64,000 nt of DNA from Paraburkholderia nodosa DSM 21604 (GCF_000519185.1 NZ_JAFA01000005.1:124001-188000); one strand, 5' to 3'. Shown: positions 13,441 to 23,576, counted from the first letter of the stretch. Translations and numbers: made by a program. The notes: generated by a model not told the origin, from the sequence alone.

Positions 13441-13523
13441 TTACTGCTCGAGACTTTTTCAAAAAGCCATAAAAACGCCAAAGGGGCGCAGCGCCCCCTG
13501 GTGTTCTTCTTCTGTCGCGCTTT

Positions 13524-14627
13524 TTAGATGCGCATCGGCATCACCACGTACTTGAATTCCTCGTTCTCGGGAATCGTGATGAGCGCGCTGGAGCTGGCGT
13601 CGCCGAGGCTCACTTCCAGCGTGTCGACCTTCAGGTTCGCGAGGACGTCGAGCAGATACGTGACGTTGAACCCGATATCGATGGTGTCGCCCTGGTAGGC
13701 GATTTCCAGTTCTTCCTGCGCCTCTTCCTGGTCGGCGTTGGTCGACATGATCTTGAGCTGGCCCGGCTCGATGATGCAGCGCACGCCCTTGAACTTGTCG
13801 GACGTGAGAATTGCCGCGCGTTGCAGCGAACGTTGCAGTTCTTCGCGGCCGATCTGGAAGGTGTTCTTGTGCGCCTTCGGGATCACGCGCTGGAAGTCGG
13901 GGAACTTGCCTTCCACGAGCTTCGAAACCAGTTCGACCTGGCCGAACGTGAATTTCACCTGGGTCGAACCGATGTCGATCTTCAGCACGTCGTCGATGTC
14001 TTCGAGCAGGCGCTGGAGTTCGAGAATGGTCTTGCGCGGGATGATGACTTCCTGGCGCGCGAACGAGCCTTCGATCTTCATCGACGAGAACGCGAGACGG
14101 TGGCCGTCGGTCGCGACTGCCATGAGCTGGTCGCCGTCCACGACGAGCAGCATGCCGTTCAGGTAGTAACGGATGTCCTGCTGCGCCATGGCGAAATACA
14201 CCATGCCGAGCAACTGGCGGAACGTCTTCTGCGGCACCGCGAGGTTCGCGCCGAAGTCCTTGGCTTGCGCCACCGTGGGGAACTCGTCCGCGGCGAGCGT
14301 TTGCAAGGCGAAGCGGCTCTTGCCAGACTGCACCGTGAGGCGCTTGTCGGCGAGCGTGAGCGTGACCTGGCCGTCTGGCATGGCGCGCAGGATGTCGAGC
14401 AGCTTGCGCGCGGCGACGGTCGTGGCCACCTGGTCGTTGCCGACGCCGAAGTCGGCGGTCGTGGTGATCTGCAACTCGAGGTCGGTCGACAGGAACGAGA
14501 CGTCGGAACCGGTTTTGGTGATCAGCAGATTGGCGAGGATCGGCAACGTGTGGCGGCGTTCGACAATGCCGCTCACCGTTTGCAGCGGCCTCAGCAGGTT
14601 ATCGCGTTCGGTCTTGACCAGTTGCAT
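13524..14627 (-). CDS. dnaN: DNA polymerase III beta subunit (sliding clamp)
   Basis: The 367-residue clamp monomer starts MQLVKTERDNLLRPLQTVSG and ends with the canonical EEFKYVVMPMRI C-terminus that interacts with the clamp loader. It dimerises around DNA to tether polymerase III. Length and both ends match the family. It lies between dnaA (275 nt upstream) and gyrB (113 nt downstream) on the same strand. A GC-rich hairpin at 13483-13497 may weakly attenuate readthrough into gyrB. Confidence 0.98.
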   Translation of the reverse strand: MQLVKTERDNLLRPLQTVSGIVERRHTLPILANLLITKTGSDVSFLSTDLELQITTTADFGVGNDQVATTVAARKLLDILRAMPDGQVTLTLADKRLTVQSGKSRFALQTLAADEFPTVAQAKDFGANLAVPQKTFRQLLGMVYFAMAQQDIRYYLNGMLLVVDGDQLMAVATDGHRLAFSSMKIEGSFARQEVIIPRKTILELQRLLEDIDDVLKIDIGSTQVKFTFGQVELVSKLVEGKFPDFQRVIPKAHKNTFQIGREELQRSLQRAAILTSDKFKGVRCIIEPGQLKIMSTNADQEEAQEELEIAYQGDTIDIGFNVTYLLDVLANLKVDTLEVSLGDASSSALITIPENEEFKYVVMPMRI

Positions 14628-14902
14628 AGAGTTCCTTCGTTGATGTGACGGTCTGCGCGCCCGCCTGACGCCGGTTTTGCCGACATGACCCCACGTATGT
14701 CACGCGACCCCGGCGCCGCTCTGGCGGTTAATGCAGCACAGGCCGCGGCGTGGTTCCCGCCCCGGACCGCCGGGCGGTTAAACCCATATTGTGCCTGAAA
14801 ACGGACCACTTCCCTAAATTGGGGGCGATCCGCGAAATAAACAAGGCAAACCTTCGGGTTGCGGCCGTCCGCCCCGCCATTCCGGTGCCGCCTGGCTGTG
14901 TA

Positions 14903-16471
14903 TTACCCCTTCAGCGTCTGCTCGAGCACGTGCAGCTCATGATTGAGCTGGGCGTCCTTGGTGCGTTCGTCGGCGATCTTGCGCACGGCGTGCAGTACCG
15001 TGGTGTGGTCGCGGCCGCCGAACAGCTCGCCGATTTCCGGCAGGCTCTTCTGCGTGAGCTCCTTGGCCAGATACATGGCGATCTGGCGCGGGCGCGCGAT
15101 GTTCGCCGGGCGCTTTTTCGAATACATGTCGGCGACCTTGATGCTGTAGAAGTCCGCCACCGTCTTCTGGATGTTTTCGACCGAAATCTGGCGGTTCTGC
15201 ACTGTCAGCAGGTCCTTGAGCGCTTCCTTGGTCAGCTCGATCGAGATCTCGCGGCCGTGGAACTTCGAATACGCGAGGATCTTGCGCAGCGCGCCTTCGA
15301 GTTCGCGCACGTTCGAGCGCAGGTGCTTGGCGACGAAGAACGCCACGTCCTCGTTCAGGCTCACGCCTTCCGACTGCGCCTTGCGCATCAGGATCGCCAC
15401 GCGCATTTCCAGCTCGGGCGGCTCGATCGCCACGGTCAGGCCCGAGTCGAAGCGCGAGATCAGGCGGTCGTCGATACCCGAGATTTCCTTCGGATACGTA
15501 TCGCTCGTGATGATCACCTGCGCCTTGTTGGCGACGAGCGCCTCGAACGCGTAGAAGAACTCTTCCTGCGTGCGCGACTTGCCCGAGAAGAACTGAATAT
15601 CGTCGATCAGCAGCAGGTCGAGCGAGTGGTAGTAACGCTTGAAGTCGTCGAACGCCTTGCGCTGGTAAGCCTTCACCACGTCGGACACATACTGTTCGGC
15701 GTGGATGTAGCGGATGCGCGCGCCCGGCTTGTCGAGCAGCAGCTGGTTGCCGATCGCGTGGATCAGGTGGGTCTTGCCGAGACCCACGCCGCCGTAGAGG
15801 AATAGCGGGTTGTACGAGATGCCGGGGTTGTCGGCGACCTGGATGGCGGCCGCGCGCGCGAGCTGGTTCGCCTTACCCGTCACGAAGTTGTCGAACGTGA
15901 GCACCGGGTTGAGCTTCGAGCGCTCGTAGGTCGGGTCCGGTTCGCCGCTCGAAGCGGCCGCGGCCGCCCCCTGGCCCGGACGCCATGTGCGGCGGCCGGC
16001 GGCGGCTTCGTTGGCGTCGAGGCTGGGCAGATCGAGGTCGGCGGCGTCTTCGGCGGTGGCCTGCGCGGCGGCGGCCGACGCGGCTTGCACCATGCCCGCG
16101 AGTCCCGTCCCGCCAGTCATGGCGGCCGGCTGCGGCGCGGCGGCTGCGCTCATGACCGACGCGGCAGCCAGCGGCGCGCGCGACGCGGCGGGTGCCGGTG
16201 CGACGTGAGGCGCGCGCATGCCCGCCTTCGGATCGAGGACGAACTGCACGTCGACCGGGGTCTGCCAGAAGTCGCGGGCCAGATCGGTAATCCGGCCCGA
16301 GAACTGGCTCTTGACCCAGTCGAGCTTGAAACGGTTGGGAGCGGCTATCTGCAGCGTGTTCGCCGCAGCATCGAAGGCAACCGGGGCCAACGGTTTAATC
16401 CACGTCACGTACTGCTGGGGCGTTAGCTCACGCTCCAGTAGTGCGGAACAGTGTTGCCAGAAATCGTTCAT
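14903..16471 (-). CDS. dnaA: Chromosomal replication initiator protein DnaA
   Basis: A 522-residue AAA+ initiator that binds DnaA boxes and melts the origin. Domain I begins [20 protein letters not shown]. Domain II is long and Ala/Pro-rich (about residues 90-190). Domain III has Walker [20 protein letters not shown] and the RELEGALRK sensor region. Domain IV has the DNA-binding signature [11 protein letters not shown]. The ATG at 16471 is used because it matches the family start; an in-frame start at 16585 would add a non-family extension. It is divergent from rpmH, and a perfect DnaA box lies 204 nt upstream, allowing autoregulation. Confidence 0.98.
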   Translation of the reverse strand: MNDFWQHCSALLERELTPQQYVTWIKPLAPVAFDAAANTLQIAAPNRFKLDWVKSQFSGRITDLARDFWQTPVDVQFVLDPKAGMRAPHVAPAPAASRAPLAAASVMSAAAAPQPAAMTGGTGLAGMVQAASAAAAQATAEDAADLDLPSLDANEAAAGRRTWRPGQGAAAAASSGEPDPTYERSKLNPVLTFDNFVTGKANQLARAAAIQVADNPGISYNPLFLYGGVGLGKTHLIHAIGNQLLLDKPGARIRYIHAEQYVSDVVKAYQRKAFDDFKRYYHSLDLLLIDDIQFFSGKSRTQEEFFYAFEALVANKAQVIITSDTYPKEISGIDDRLISRFDSGLTVAIEPPELEMRVAILMRKAQSEGVSLNEDVAFFVAKHLRSNVRELEGALRKILAYSKFHGREISIELTKEALKDLLTVQNRQISVENIQKTVADFYSIKVADMYSKKRPANIARPRQIAMYLAKELTQKSLPEIGELFGGRDHTTVLHAVRKIADERTKDAQLNHELHVLEQTLKG

Positions 16472-16894
16472 CGAGTTGCTGTGGTCGTTTTGTTTGCATG
16501 CGTTGCGGTCACTCCGCTCTTGTCGCACATACGCGACGAGGCCCTGACGAGGCGACGGCAATGGCTCCGGAAGCCCGCGCGGCAAAGGTCTTGCGGCAAG
16601 CAGGCGGGCCGGAGCGGCATGCAGGATTCTTGGGATAGGCGAGATTCTAACGCCGAAATACCCTCACCAGGAAGTTATCCACAGGGACGGATCAACGCAC
16701 GCTCGTTCGTGCCCGCGCCACGGCCGATGCAGGCGCTGCGCGCCCGGTCCAGAAGGTTCGATCGCCTAACCTATTGACGGCCAACGAAAAACCGGCTTAA
16801 ATAGCGGGTTCCTCGAAAACCAATCCCTAGTACCACCGGCCATTGCCTTTTTCCGCGATGCTCGCCGCGGTCAAAACTCAACAGTGAGAGCAAC
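16472..16894. other. dnaA-rpmH intergenic region
   Basis: 423 nt with divergent promoters. It contains one perfect DnaA box (TTATCCACA, 16675-16683) and no second perfect copy that I could find. The right part carries the rpmH promoter. In many bacteria this spacer is the origin; here the box density is low compared with 9691-9939. Confidence 0.7.
16774..16802 (+). promoter_or_regulatory. Sigma-70-type promoter for rpmH-rnpA
   Basis: TTGACG (16774-16779), a 17-nt spacer, and TTAAAT (16797-16802). TAAATA with an 18-nt spacer is an alternative -10. It is about 85 nt upstream of the rpmH start. Confidence 0.65.
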
Positions 16895-17029
16895 ATGAAA
16901 CGTACTTTCCAACCTTCCGTTACCCGTCGCAAGCGTACCCACGGTTTCCGCGTGCGCATGAAGACCGCTGGTGGCCGCAAAGTGATCAACGCACGCCGTG
17001 CGAAGGGTCGCAAGCGCCTCGCCGTCTAA
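16895..17029 (+). CDS. rpmH: 50S ribosomal protein L34
   Basis: A 44-residue, very basic protein. It starts [19 protein letters not shown] and ends GRKRLAV, which is the full canonical L34 sequence pattern. It is part of the large ribosomal subunit. GAGAG lies 6 nt before the ATG. It heads the conserved rpmH-rnpA-yidD-yidC series and lies 91 nt before the chosen rnpA start. Confidence 0.97.
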   Translation: MKRTFQPSVTRRKRTHGFRVRMKTAGGRKVINARRAKGRKRLAV

Positions 17030-17120
17030 GTCGGGCAGCATCGCTATCAGCGAAATCACGGGTAGCGGCCCGCTCGCGAGCACGGCGAACAGGACGAACC
17101 TGGTAACTGATCGGGGCGTC

Positions 17121-17654
17121 ATGCCGTCGCGAACGCAAGCCGCTTTTCCGAAAGCCGCAAGGCTACTGAAAACGGATGAGTTCTCATCCGTTTTTCGTTT
17201 GCGCCCCTGGCGCCGCACCGAGCACTTCGTCGTGTACGGGCGGCCCACCGGCAACGAGGCGCGGCTCGGACTCGTGATCGGCAAGAAGTACGCACCGCGC
17301 GCGGTCACGCGCAACCTGGTGCGCCGGATTGCCCGCGAAGCGTTTCGTGTGCGCCGTGCGCAGTTCGAAGGTTTCGACCTGCTGCTGCGCCTGCATACGA
17401 AGTTCGACCGCAAGGCACGGCCGGCCGCGTCTTCGCCGGGGCTCAAAGCTTTGTGCCGCGGCGAGATCGAGACGCTGCTCGAAAAGGCCGCGCGCGAAGT
17501 CACGCGGCGTGGCAGTGCTGCGCCTGCGACATCTGCGCGCACCCCTTGTGCGACGCAGGCTGCGGCACCAAGTGGGCAGGCAGCCGGGGAACCGGCGCAG
17601 GCCCAGGCCAGTAAAGATTTGCCGCCGGACGAGAGCAAGCCCCGCGCATCATGA
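17121..17654 (+). CDS. rnpA: Ribonuclease P protein component
   Basis: A 177-residue basic protein that assists RNase P RNA in 5' maturation of tRNAs. The core (about residues 8-125) has [32 protein letters not shown] and the RNLVRR form of the RNR motif. The last about 50 residues are a low-complexity Ala/Pro/Gln extension. The ATG at 17121 was preferred over an in-frame upstream start inside rpmH. Its stop overlaps the yidD start (ATGA), implying translational coupling. Confidence 0.95.
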   Translation: MPSRTQAAFPKAARLLKTDEFSSVFRLRPWRRTEHFVVYGRPTGNEARLGLVIGKKYAPRAVTRNLVRRIAREAFRVRRAQFEGFDLLLRLHTKFDRKARPAASSPGLKALCRGEIETLLEKAAREVTRRGSAAPATSARTPCATQAAAPSGQAAGEPAQAQASKDLPPDESKPRAS

Positions 17655-17977
17655 GCGGGGCGCGCGAGTCCGGCATATCCGACGTCGCCGCCGCGCAAGC
17701 GGCACGTGGTTCGTCATCGAACGCGGCGCAGCCAGGCCGCAACGCCATGCAAACGGTATTGATCGCACTGCTGCGTTTCTACAAGCTCGCCGTGAGTCCC
17801 CTCCTCGGCAGCCGGTGCCGTTTTTATCCTTCCTGTTCGGATTACGCACGCGAGGCAATCCAGTATCATGGCGCCGCGCGTGGGACTTACCTCGCCGCGC
17901 GGCGGCTGTGCCGCTGCCATCCGTTTTCGGCGGGCGGCGTCGATCTCGTCCCGCCTGCATCTCCGAAAAAGCGCTGA
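17651..17977 (+). CDS. yidD: Membrane protein insertion efficiency factor YidD
   Basis: A small membrane-associated partner of YidC. The conserved family core starts at residue 33 (Met at 17747) with [19 protein letters not shown], then [11 protein letters not shown] and [14 protein letters not shown]. All three diagnostic cysteines are present. Two starts are possible: 17651, which overlaps the rnpA stop as ATGA, or 17747, where family similarity begins. I list the longer frame because of the coupling; the mature core is unaffected. yidC starts 31 nt downstream. Confidence 0.92.
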   Translation: MSGARESGISDVAAAQAARGSSSNAAQPGRNAMQTVLIALLRFYKLAVSPLLGSRCRFYPSCSDYAREAIQYHGAARGTYLAARRLCRCHPFSAGGVDLVPPASPKKR

Positions 17978-18007
17978 CGCGCCATTCCATCGACACTGAG
18001 ACAACGC

Positions 18008-19684
18008 ATGGATATCAAACGCACCGTCCTATGGGTCATCTTCTTCATGTCAGCTGTCATGCTGTACGACAACTGGCAGCGCGACCATGGACGCCAGTCG
18101 ATGTTCTTCCCGAACGCGACGCAAACGCAGACGCAAACCGCCGCAGGCGGCCCTGCGCCGGCTAGCGCCGCCAACGGCGCGTCCGACCTGCCGACGGCCG
18201 CCGCCGCCGCGGGCCAGGCGCCGACGAACACCGCCCAGCCGGCTGCAGCCGCAGCACAGCTCGTTCACTTTCGCACCGACGTCTACGACGGCGTGATCGA
18301 CACGCGCGGCGGTACGCTCGTGAAGCTCTCGCTCTTGAAGGAAAGCGCCGACGGCAAGGGTCCCGACCAGTACATCACGCTGTTCGATCACACGAACGAC
18401 CACACGTACCTGGCGCGCACCGGCCTGCTCGGCGGCGACTTCCCGAACCACAACGACGTGTTCACGGCGGTCGAAGGCCCGCGCGAGCTGACCGGCGACG
18501 CCAACTCCTTCCAGGTCGCGCTTCAGTCGCCCGAGAAAGGCGGCGTGAAGGTCACCAAGACCTACACGTTCACGCGCGGCAGCTACGTGATCGGCGTGGA
18601 CTGGAAGGTGCAGAACGTCAGCGGCGCGCCGGTTTCGCCCACGCTCTACATGGAAATCGTGCGTGACAGCCAACCGGTCGAAACGCCGCGCTTCTCGCAC
18701 ACCTTCATCGGCCCGGCGGTGTACTCGAACGAGCATCACTTCCAGAAGATCACGTTCAGCGACATCGACAAGAACAAGGCCGACTTCGTGAGCCAGGCCG
18801 ACAACGGCTGGGTCGCGATGGTGCAGCACTACTTCGCGACCGCGTGGATTCCGCAGCAAGGCGCCAAGCGCAGCATCTACGTCGAGAAGTTCGACAACTC
18901 GCTCTATCGCGTGGGTGTGAAGCAGCCGCTCGGCACGATCGCACCGGGTGCGACGGATACCGTGCAGGCTCGCCTCTTCGCGGGTCCCCAGGAAGAGCGC
19001 ATGCTCGAAGGCATCGCGCCGGGTCTGGAGCTCGTGAAGGACTACGGCTGGGTGACGATCATCGCCAAGCCGCTCTTCTGGCTGCTCGAGAAGATCCACG
19101 GCTACGTGGGCAACTGGGGCTGGTCGATCGTGCTGCTCACGCTGCTCATCAAGGCCGTGTTCTTCCCGCTCTCCGCCGCCAGCTACAAGTCGATGGCGCG
19201 CATGAAGGAAATCACGCCGCGTATGCAGGCGCTGCGCGAGCGCTTCAAGAGCGACCCGCAGAAGATGAACGCGGCGCTCATGGAGCTCTACAAGACGGAG
19301 AAGGTGAACCCGTTCGGTGGCTGTCTGCCGGTGGTGATCCAGATCCCGGTGTTCATCTCGCTGTACTGGGTGCTGCTCTCGTCGGTGGAAATGCGCGGCG
19401 CGCCGTGGATTCTCTGGATTCACGACCTCTCGCAGCAGGACCCGTTCTTCATCCTGCCGGTGCTGATGGCCGTCTCGATGTTCGTGCAGACCAAGCTGAA
19501 CCCGACGCCGCCGGACCCCGTCCAGGCGAAGATGATGATGTTCATGCCGATCGCGTTCTCGGTCATGTTCTTCTTCTTCCCGGCTGGCCTCGTGCTGTAC
19601 TACGTCGTGAACAACGTGCTGTCGATCGCGCAGCAGTACTACATCACGCGCATGATGGGTAAAGGCAAGAAGAAGGCCGCCTGA
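18008..19684 (+). CDS. yidC: Membrane protein insertase YidC
   Basis: A 558-residue inner-membrane insertase. TM1 is at the N-terminus ([20 protein letters not shown]). An Ala/Pro/Gln-rich linker follows, then the large periplasmic beta domain (about 85-340). The conserved five-helix core includes [32 protein letters not shown] and [20 protein letters not shown]. The basic tail GKGKKKAA contacts ribosomes. It works alone or with SecYEG. It ends the rpmH-rnpA-yidD-yidC unit at a strong terminator. Confidence 0.98.
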   Translation: MDIKRTVLWVIFFMSAVMLYDNWQRDHGRQSMFFPNATQTQTQTAAGGPAPASAANGASDLPTAAAAAGQAPTNTAQPAAAAAQLVHFRTDVYDGVIDTRGGTLVKLSLLKESADGKGPDQYITLFDHTNDHTYLARTGLLGGDFPNHNDVFTAVEGPRELTGDANSFQVALQSPEKGGVKVTKTYTFTRGSYVIGVDWKVQNVSGAPVSPTLYMEIVRDSQPVETPRFSHTFIGPAVYSNEHHFQKITFSDIDKNKADFVSQADNGWVAMVQHYFATAWIPQQGAKRSIYVEKFDNSLYRVGVKQPLGTIAPGATDTVQARLFAGPQEERMLEGIAPGLELVKDYGWVTIIAKPLFWLLEKIHGYVGNWGWSIVLLTLLIKAVFFPLSAASYKSMARMKEITPRMQALRERFKSDPQKMNAALMELYKTEKVNPFGGCLPVVIQIPVFISLYWVLLSSVEMRGAPWILWIHDLSQQDPFFILPVLMAVSMFVQTKLNPTPPDPVQAKMMMFMPIAFSVMFFFFPAGLVLYYVVNNVLSIAQQYYITRMMGKGKKKAA

Positions 19685-19726
19685 GTGCCGGGGCGGCAGT
19701 GATGCCGCCACCTGAATCAAGGCTCG

Positions 19727-19762
19727 AAAAAAAGCCGTCCGGTGCGAACCGGACGGCTTTTT
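19727..19762. terminator. Bidirectional terminator between yidC and the XRE regulator
   Basis: A 13-bp stem (19731-19743 with 19748-19760) with a GCGA tetraloop. A7 lies on the left and T5 on the right, so it functions for yidC and for the convergent regulator gene. Confidence 0.92.
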
Positions 19763-19819
19763 GCATGGTTGGAGCGCCATTTCCTTGACGGCGCAGAGCG
19801 CAGCGTTCGTGTGTGCGCG

Positions 19820-20239
19820 TTAGTTCTTCTCGGCGTCGCCGTAGAATTGGGCGACCAGTTCCTGCACGAGATAGCGGTGATGGGCGCTGAGCGACTCGAT
19901 CTTCGAGGCCAGTTCGAGCGTTTCCTCGGAAACCGGATATTTGCCGTCAGGCTTGCGGGGCCGCGGCACAGTCGAGCCCGCCTTGCCCGGAGGACCGTAG
20001 TGCAGCCAGTGGATGTCCACGTCGAACCATTTCGCCAGGGTCTCCAGCTTGTCCTGCGTGGGAATGGTGCGGCCACTCAGCCATTTGTGAGCGGTTTGCG
20101 GCGAAACCGGATGCTCGCCGTGATGGCGCAGATTGAACCGGTTCGCCAGGTCGGTGCTGCCGCGTAGTTTTTCGGGCGCGCGCTTCATCGCGAACCTGAG
20201 ACGTTCGGCAAAGGCGGCTTTTTCGTCGGATGTCGGCAT
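19820..20239 (-). CDS. XRE-type helix-turn-helix transcriptional regulator
   Basis: A 139-residue protein with an N-terminal Cro/CI-like helix-turn-helix (about residues 10-75: FAERLRFAMKRAPEK, then VSPQTAHKWLSGRTIPTQDKL). The C-terminal part is polar and may mediate oligomerisation. The ATG at 20239 is used; an upstream in-frame start adds a non-family stretch. Sequence such as WFDVDIHWLHYGPPG is usual in single-domain regulators of this kind. The target is unknown. It sits alone between yidC and mnmE on the opposite strand. An ATCTTA-N7-TAAGAT repeat at 20435-20453 is a possible operator. Confidence 0.85.
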   Translation of the reverse strand: MPTSDEKAAFAERLRFAMKRAPEKLRGSTDLANRFNLRHHGEHPVSPQTAHKWLSGRTIPTQDKLETLAKWFDVDIHWLHYGPPGKAGSTVPRPRKPDGKYPVSEETLELASKIESLSAHHRYLVQELVAQFYGDAEKN

Positions 20240-20603
20240 GGGCCAGATTGTGCAGCCCGAAATAGCCGAAGATGACAACCAGTTGGGCTACATTTAGCGT
20301 ATAAAAGAGATAATTCACCTGCTTCTGGCTACCGTATGACTTCGGTCGAGATCCCCACGAATTCCCTAGTGGAAAGCCGTTGGCGGGATTTGGCGCTCGA
20401 ATTATCTGAAATCTGACAGAATTCCTTAAGACTAATCTTAGCTAATTTAAGATAAAGCGAGACGATTCTCAGCCGGGTTGCCAGCCGGAAAACGCTCTGT
20501 CCGCCGCGTTACAATGCCTCGCGTTTTGCGAGTGCTCGTGAGACCGCAGTGAGTCCGCGCACTCCATCCCGATTCCAGCCCTGCTTTACGGTCCACGCCC
20601 ATC
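20240..20603. other. Divergent intergenic region XRE / mnmE
   Basis: The stretch 20400-20455 is AT-rich and contains an inverted repeat, ATCTTA (20435-20440) and TAAGAT (20448-20453). TACAAT near 20510 could be the mnmE -10. No gene is supported. Confidence 0.5.
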
Positions 20604-22004
20604 ATGCTCGCCACCGATTCCGATCCCATCGTCGCCATTGCTACTGCGCCCGGACGCGGCGGGATTGGTGTCGTGCGCGTCTCGGCCGGCCGCGCCGGCG
20701 CGGCGGCGACTGTCGCGTTGATGCAGGCCCTCACAGGCCAGGAGCTGGTTGCGCGCCATGCGAGCTACGTGCCGTTCCTCGACGGTGCCGGCACGGTGCT
20801 CGACCGGGGGATCGCGCTGTCGTTCCCCGCGCCGCATTCGTACACCGGCGAGCACGTACTCGAACTGCAGGGCCACGGCGGCCCGATCGTGCTGCAACTC
20901 GTTTTGCAACGCTGCATCGAGGCCGGCCGCGAGTTCGGGCTGCGCCTCGCCGAGCCTGGCGAATTTACGCGGCGCGCTTTCCTCAACGACAAACTCGATC
21001 TGGCCCAGGCGGAAGCCGTGGCCGATCTGATCGAGGCGAGCACCGAAGCGGCGGCGCGCTCGGCCGGCCGCTCTCTCGACGGCGCGTTCTCGCGCGACAT
21101 TCACGCGCTCGTGGACGACGTCGTGACGCTGCGCATGCTCGTGGAGGCGACGCTCGATTTCCCCGAAGAAGAGATCGACTTCCTCGAGGCCGCGGACGCA
21201 CGCGGCAAGCTCTCACGCATTCGCGATCAGCTCGACCACGTGCTCTCCGAAGCGCGCCAGGGCGCGCTGCTGCGCGAGGGACTTTCGGTCGTGCTCGCGG
21301 GACAACCCAACGTGGGCAAGTCGTCGCTGTTGAACGCGCTGGCAGGCGCGGAACTCGCGATCGTGACGCCCGTGGCCGGCACGACGCGCGACAAGATTTC
21401 CCAAACCATCCAGGTCGAAGGCATCCCTCTGCATGTGATCGACACGGCAGGTTTGCGCGACACGGAGGACGAGGTCGAGAAGATCGGCATCGAGCGCACG
21501 TGGAGCGAGATCGGCCGCGCAGACGTGGTGCTGCATCTGCTCGATGCGCGCACGGGCATGAACGCCGAAGACGAGGTGATCGCCGCGCGCTTTCCCGCCG
21601 GCGTGCCGGTCGTGCGCGTGCTGAACAAGACCGACCTGACCGGTGTGCGGCCCGAAGTGGCGAAGCGTCGTGCCGGGAACGGCAGCGAAGTCTGCGAGTT
21701 GCGTCTTTCGGCGAAACAGGGCGACGGCGTCGGGCTGCTGCGTGCCGAGTTGCTGCGCATTGCGGGCTGGCAGGCGGACGCGCAAAGCGTCTATCTCGCG
21801 CGCGAGCGGCATCTCATCGCGCTGCGTGCGGCGCGCGAGCATCTCGCGCACGCGGCGGCGCACGCCGACCAGAATTCGCAATTGCTCGATCTGTTCGCCG
21901 AAGAGCTACGGCTCGCGCAGGAGTCGCTGAATTCGATTACCGGCGAATTCACCTCCGATGACTTGCTGGGCGTGATTTTCAGCCGCTTTTGTATCGGGAA
22001 GTAA
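20604..22004 (+). CDS. mnmE: tRNA modification GTPase MnmE (TrmE)
   Basis: A 466-residue GTPase. With MnmG it installs the (carboxymethyl)aminomethyl group on U34 of several tRNAs. The N-terminal folate-binding domain starts [25 protein letters not shown], with [10 protein letters not shown] further on. The inserted G domain shows [10 protein letters not shown], the DTAGLRDT switch II and LNKTDL. The C-terminal CIGK contains the catalytic cysteine motif. mnmG is not in the window; mnmC, which acts later in the same pathway, is at 54.7 kb. The start follows the usual family N-terminus. Confidence 0.98.
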   Translation: MLATDSDPIVAIATAPGRGGIGVVRVSAGRAGAAATVALMQALTGQELVARHASYVPFLDGAGTVLDRGIALSFPAPHSYTGEHVLELQGHGGPIVLQLVLQRCIEAGREFGLRLAEPGEFTRRAFLNDKLDLAQAEAVADLIEASTEAAARSAGRSLDGAFSRDIHALVDDVVTLRMLVEATLDFPEEEIDFLEAADARGKLSRIRDQLDHVLSEARQGALLREGLSVVLAGQPNVGKSSLLNALAGAELAIVTPVAGTTRDKISQTIQVEGIPLHVIDTAGLRDTEDEVEKIGIERTWSEIGRADVVLHLLDARTGMNAEDEVIAARFPAGVPVVRVLNKTDLTGVRPEVAKRRAGNGSEVCELRLSAKQGDGVGLLRAELLRIAGWQADAQSVYLARERHLIALRAAREHLAHAAAHADQNSQLLDLFAEELRLAQESLNSITGEFTSDDLLGVIFSRFCIGK

Positions 22005-22156
22005 CCCGCGAGCACGCCCCGCCCCATTCTTCTTCAGCCTGGAACAATCCCTTCGAAGCCCGAGGGTTAACCCTCGGCGCCAATCCTCCTAGACTTTCGC
22101 TCATCGGATGCAGACAGGTTGTCGCACCGAATCAAAAGCCAAAGGAGGTAGTTAGC

Positions 22157-22468
22157 ATGAAGTCCCTGATCCAGACCGTAGCCGTTGCCGTTGCACTCGT
22201 GGTGCCGATGGCATCGTTCGCGCAATCGAATGCGCCCGTGACCCGCGCCCAGGTGCGCGCCGAGCTCGAGCAGCTCGCGAAGGCGGGCTGGCGTCCGGGC
22301 GCAGGGGCCGACCCGCACTACCCCGACGATCTTCTCGCAGCCGAAGCCAAGGTAGCCGCCGCGAACGGCGCAACGAGCGGCTACGGCGGCGCGGCAGCCG
22401 GCAACTCGGATGCAGGCCGCCCGGCGGTGTCCAAGGCCGACTGGAACGCGATGTATAACCATCCGTAA
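22157..22468 (+). CDS. DUF4148 domain-containing secreted protein
   Basis: A 103-residue exported protein with signal peptide MKSLIQTVAVAVALVVPMASFAQ, cleaved near residue 22-23. The mature part has VTRAQVRAELEQLAKAGWRP, the DUF4148 signature, and ends ADWNAMYNHP. Families of such genes occur in many copies in Burkholderia-type genomes, and their function is unknown. The ATG at 22157 is preceded by a near-perfect AAAGGAGGT. A good terminator lies about 90 nt downstream. Confidence 0.9.
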   Translation: MKSLIQTVAVAVALVVPMASFAQSNAPVTRAQVRAELEQLAKAGWRPGAGADPHYPDDLLAAEAKVAAANGATSGYGGAAAGNSDAGRPAVSKADWNAMYNHP

Positions 22469-22560
22469 CACGGGAATACTGCTGAAACGCTTGCCATCAT
22501 CTCCAGCAGGCGTTTCGCATACCTGAACGAATACCTCCGCCGTCGTTGACGCGACGGCTT

Positions 22561-22590
22561 CGCTCGGGCCTTCTGGCCCGGGCGCTTTTT
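22561..22590 (+). terminator. Rho-independent terminator after the DUF4148 gene
   Basis: A 10-bp stem (22561-22570 with 22575-22584, one G-T pair) with a TTCT loop, followed by T5. Confidence 0.85.
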
Positions 22591-22654
22591 CCAGCGACCG
22601 TCAAGCAAATCGGCGACGCTGCTCAAAAGCAAAGCTTGTTCAGCCTCATCTCAG

Positions 22655-22696
22655 CGCACTACGAGCTAACTGCCAGGTCATTTAATTCGTAGTGCG
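22655..22696. repeat. 10-bp perfect inverted repeat with 22-nt spacer
   Basis: CGCACTACGA (22655-22664) and TCGTAGTGCG (22687-22696). The spacer is AT-rich toward its right end. There is no T-tract, so it is not a terminator. It could be an operator, a stem-loop in an RNA, or a recombination site. Confidence 0.6.
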
Positions 22697-22893
22697 ACCT
22701 ATCTTCAAGTTCACAAGCAGGCGATCGTCCTGCGGGCGCCTCAACGCTGCCGCTCGCTAACGCGCCCCGCTCTGCCTCCATAAACGCACAACGGCCGCGG
22801 TGTGCGGCTGTAATTTGTGGACACACATCGTTGCTTTTCCAAACCCTTGCCTCGGCGTGGCTCGCCGACAATCAGCGGTATAGGAGAACGACG

Positions 22894-23088
22894 ATGAAAA
22901 CACTCTTCTGTGTAATTGCTCTGGTTGGCTTGTCGGCCGGCCTCACGGGTTGTGTGGTGGCGCCGCCGTACGCGTACGCGCCTGCGCCGGCCTACGGCTA
23001 TGGCTATGCGCCGGGCTACTATGCGGCGCCGTCGGTAGATATCGGGGTTGGCGTGGGCGGCTATTACGGCCACGGCTGGCGACGTTAA
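22894..23088 (+). CDS. Small glycine/tyrosine-rich lipoprotein
   Basis: A 64-residue protein with lipobox LTGC (Cys20) after a hydrophobic signal, so it is predicted to be lipidated and envelope-located. The mature part is Pro/Ala/Tyr/Gly-rich (PPYAYAPAPAYGYGYAPGYY) and ends GYYGHGWRR. No domain is recognised. It starts after TAGGAGA. Similar short YG-rich lipoproteins are common in this lineage. Confidence 0.8.
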   Translation: MKTLFCVIALVGLSAGLTGCVVAPPYAYAPAPAYGYGYAPGYYAAPSVDIGVGVGGYYGHGWRR

Positions 23089-23140
23089 GGGGACCGTAAC
23101 AAGCCGTCTGAAAGGTTGATGTCTGACGTATGAACTTGAC

Positions 23141-23156
23141 CTATCCGATGTGATAG
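23141..23156 (+). promoter_or_regulatory. Dyad element upstream of the 78-aa gene
   Basis: CTATC-CGATGT-GATAG, preceded by TTGAC and followed by CTGG. Its right end lies 78 nt from the ATG at 23234. It resembles the element 75 nt upstream of the paralogue ending at 5555 (shared ACCTATCC, TAG and CTGG). Confidence 0.4.
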
Positions 23157-23233
23157 CTGGACACGCGCCGCCGCCGAACTAAAGTGGCGGGACAGGTTTT
23201 CACAAGACGTTGGACCAGCGCACGGGGGCAACC

Positions 23234-23470
23234 ATGAGATTCATCGACGACGAGATCGCGCATATCACGCGCGTAATGGCGCCCTCGTTATCTGCCGGCA
23301 CGACGCCGGCTGTCTTTTCATTCGATTACTGGTACGCGCGCCTGTGCGCGTTGCTCGACCTTGCCCAGATTACGCCGTCCCAGTTCCGCACCGTCGACGC
23401 GCTCATGGTCCAACTCGAATCGCGCCAGGCTGCCACCGGCGCAGCAGTGCGCGAGGCGCTGGCCGCCTGA
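23234..23470 (+). CDS. Small protein of unknown function (paralogue of the 5555-5812 gene)
   Basis: 78 residues, soluble, with no signal peptide. It shares the opening pattern EIAHI.RVM.PSL, the central YW..RL.ALL and TVD.L..QL with the 85-residue product at 5555-5812, whereas the C-termini differ. The ATG at 23234 aligns with the start of the paralogue; an upstream TTG at 23210 is less likely. The name and function are not recognised. A strong terminator follows within 85 nt. Confidence 0.8.
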   Translation: MRFIDDEIAHITRVMAPSLSAGTTPAVFSFDYWYARLCALLDLAQITPSQFRTVDALMVQLESRQAATGAAVREALAA

Positions 23471-23553
23471 CTCACCGGTTCACGCGTTTGCTTCGCGAGC
23501 GCGCCGCGCCGCGAATTCCCGCTTAACCTCGCCATGTCACCCGAGCATGGATT

Positions 23554-23576
23554 AGCCCGCGCGAGCGGGCTTTTTT
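23554..23576 (+). terminator. Rho-independent terminator after the 78-aa gene
   Basis: A 7-bp stem (AGCCCGC/GCGGGCT) with a GCGA tetraloop, followed by T6. Confidence 0.88.

Larger units (their letters stand above)
22469..22893. other. Intergenic region with terminator and inverted repeat
   Basis: 425 nt without a supported gene. It contains an imperfect hairpin at about 22484-22518, a strong terminator at 22561-22590 and an isolated 10-bp inverted repeat at 22655-22696. The right end holds the AGGAGA ribosome binding site of the lipoprotein gene. Confidence 0.6.

Noticed and set aside
18050..19780. Long leftward frame opposite yidC
   Set aside because: It is antisense to yidC, with composition typical of a shadow frame, and it crosses a strong bidirectional terminator.
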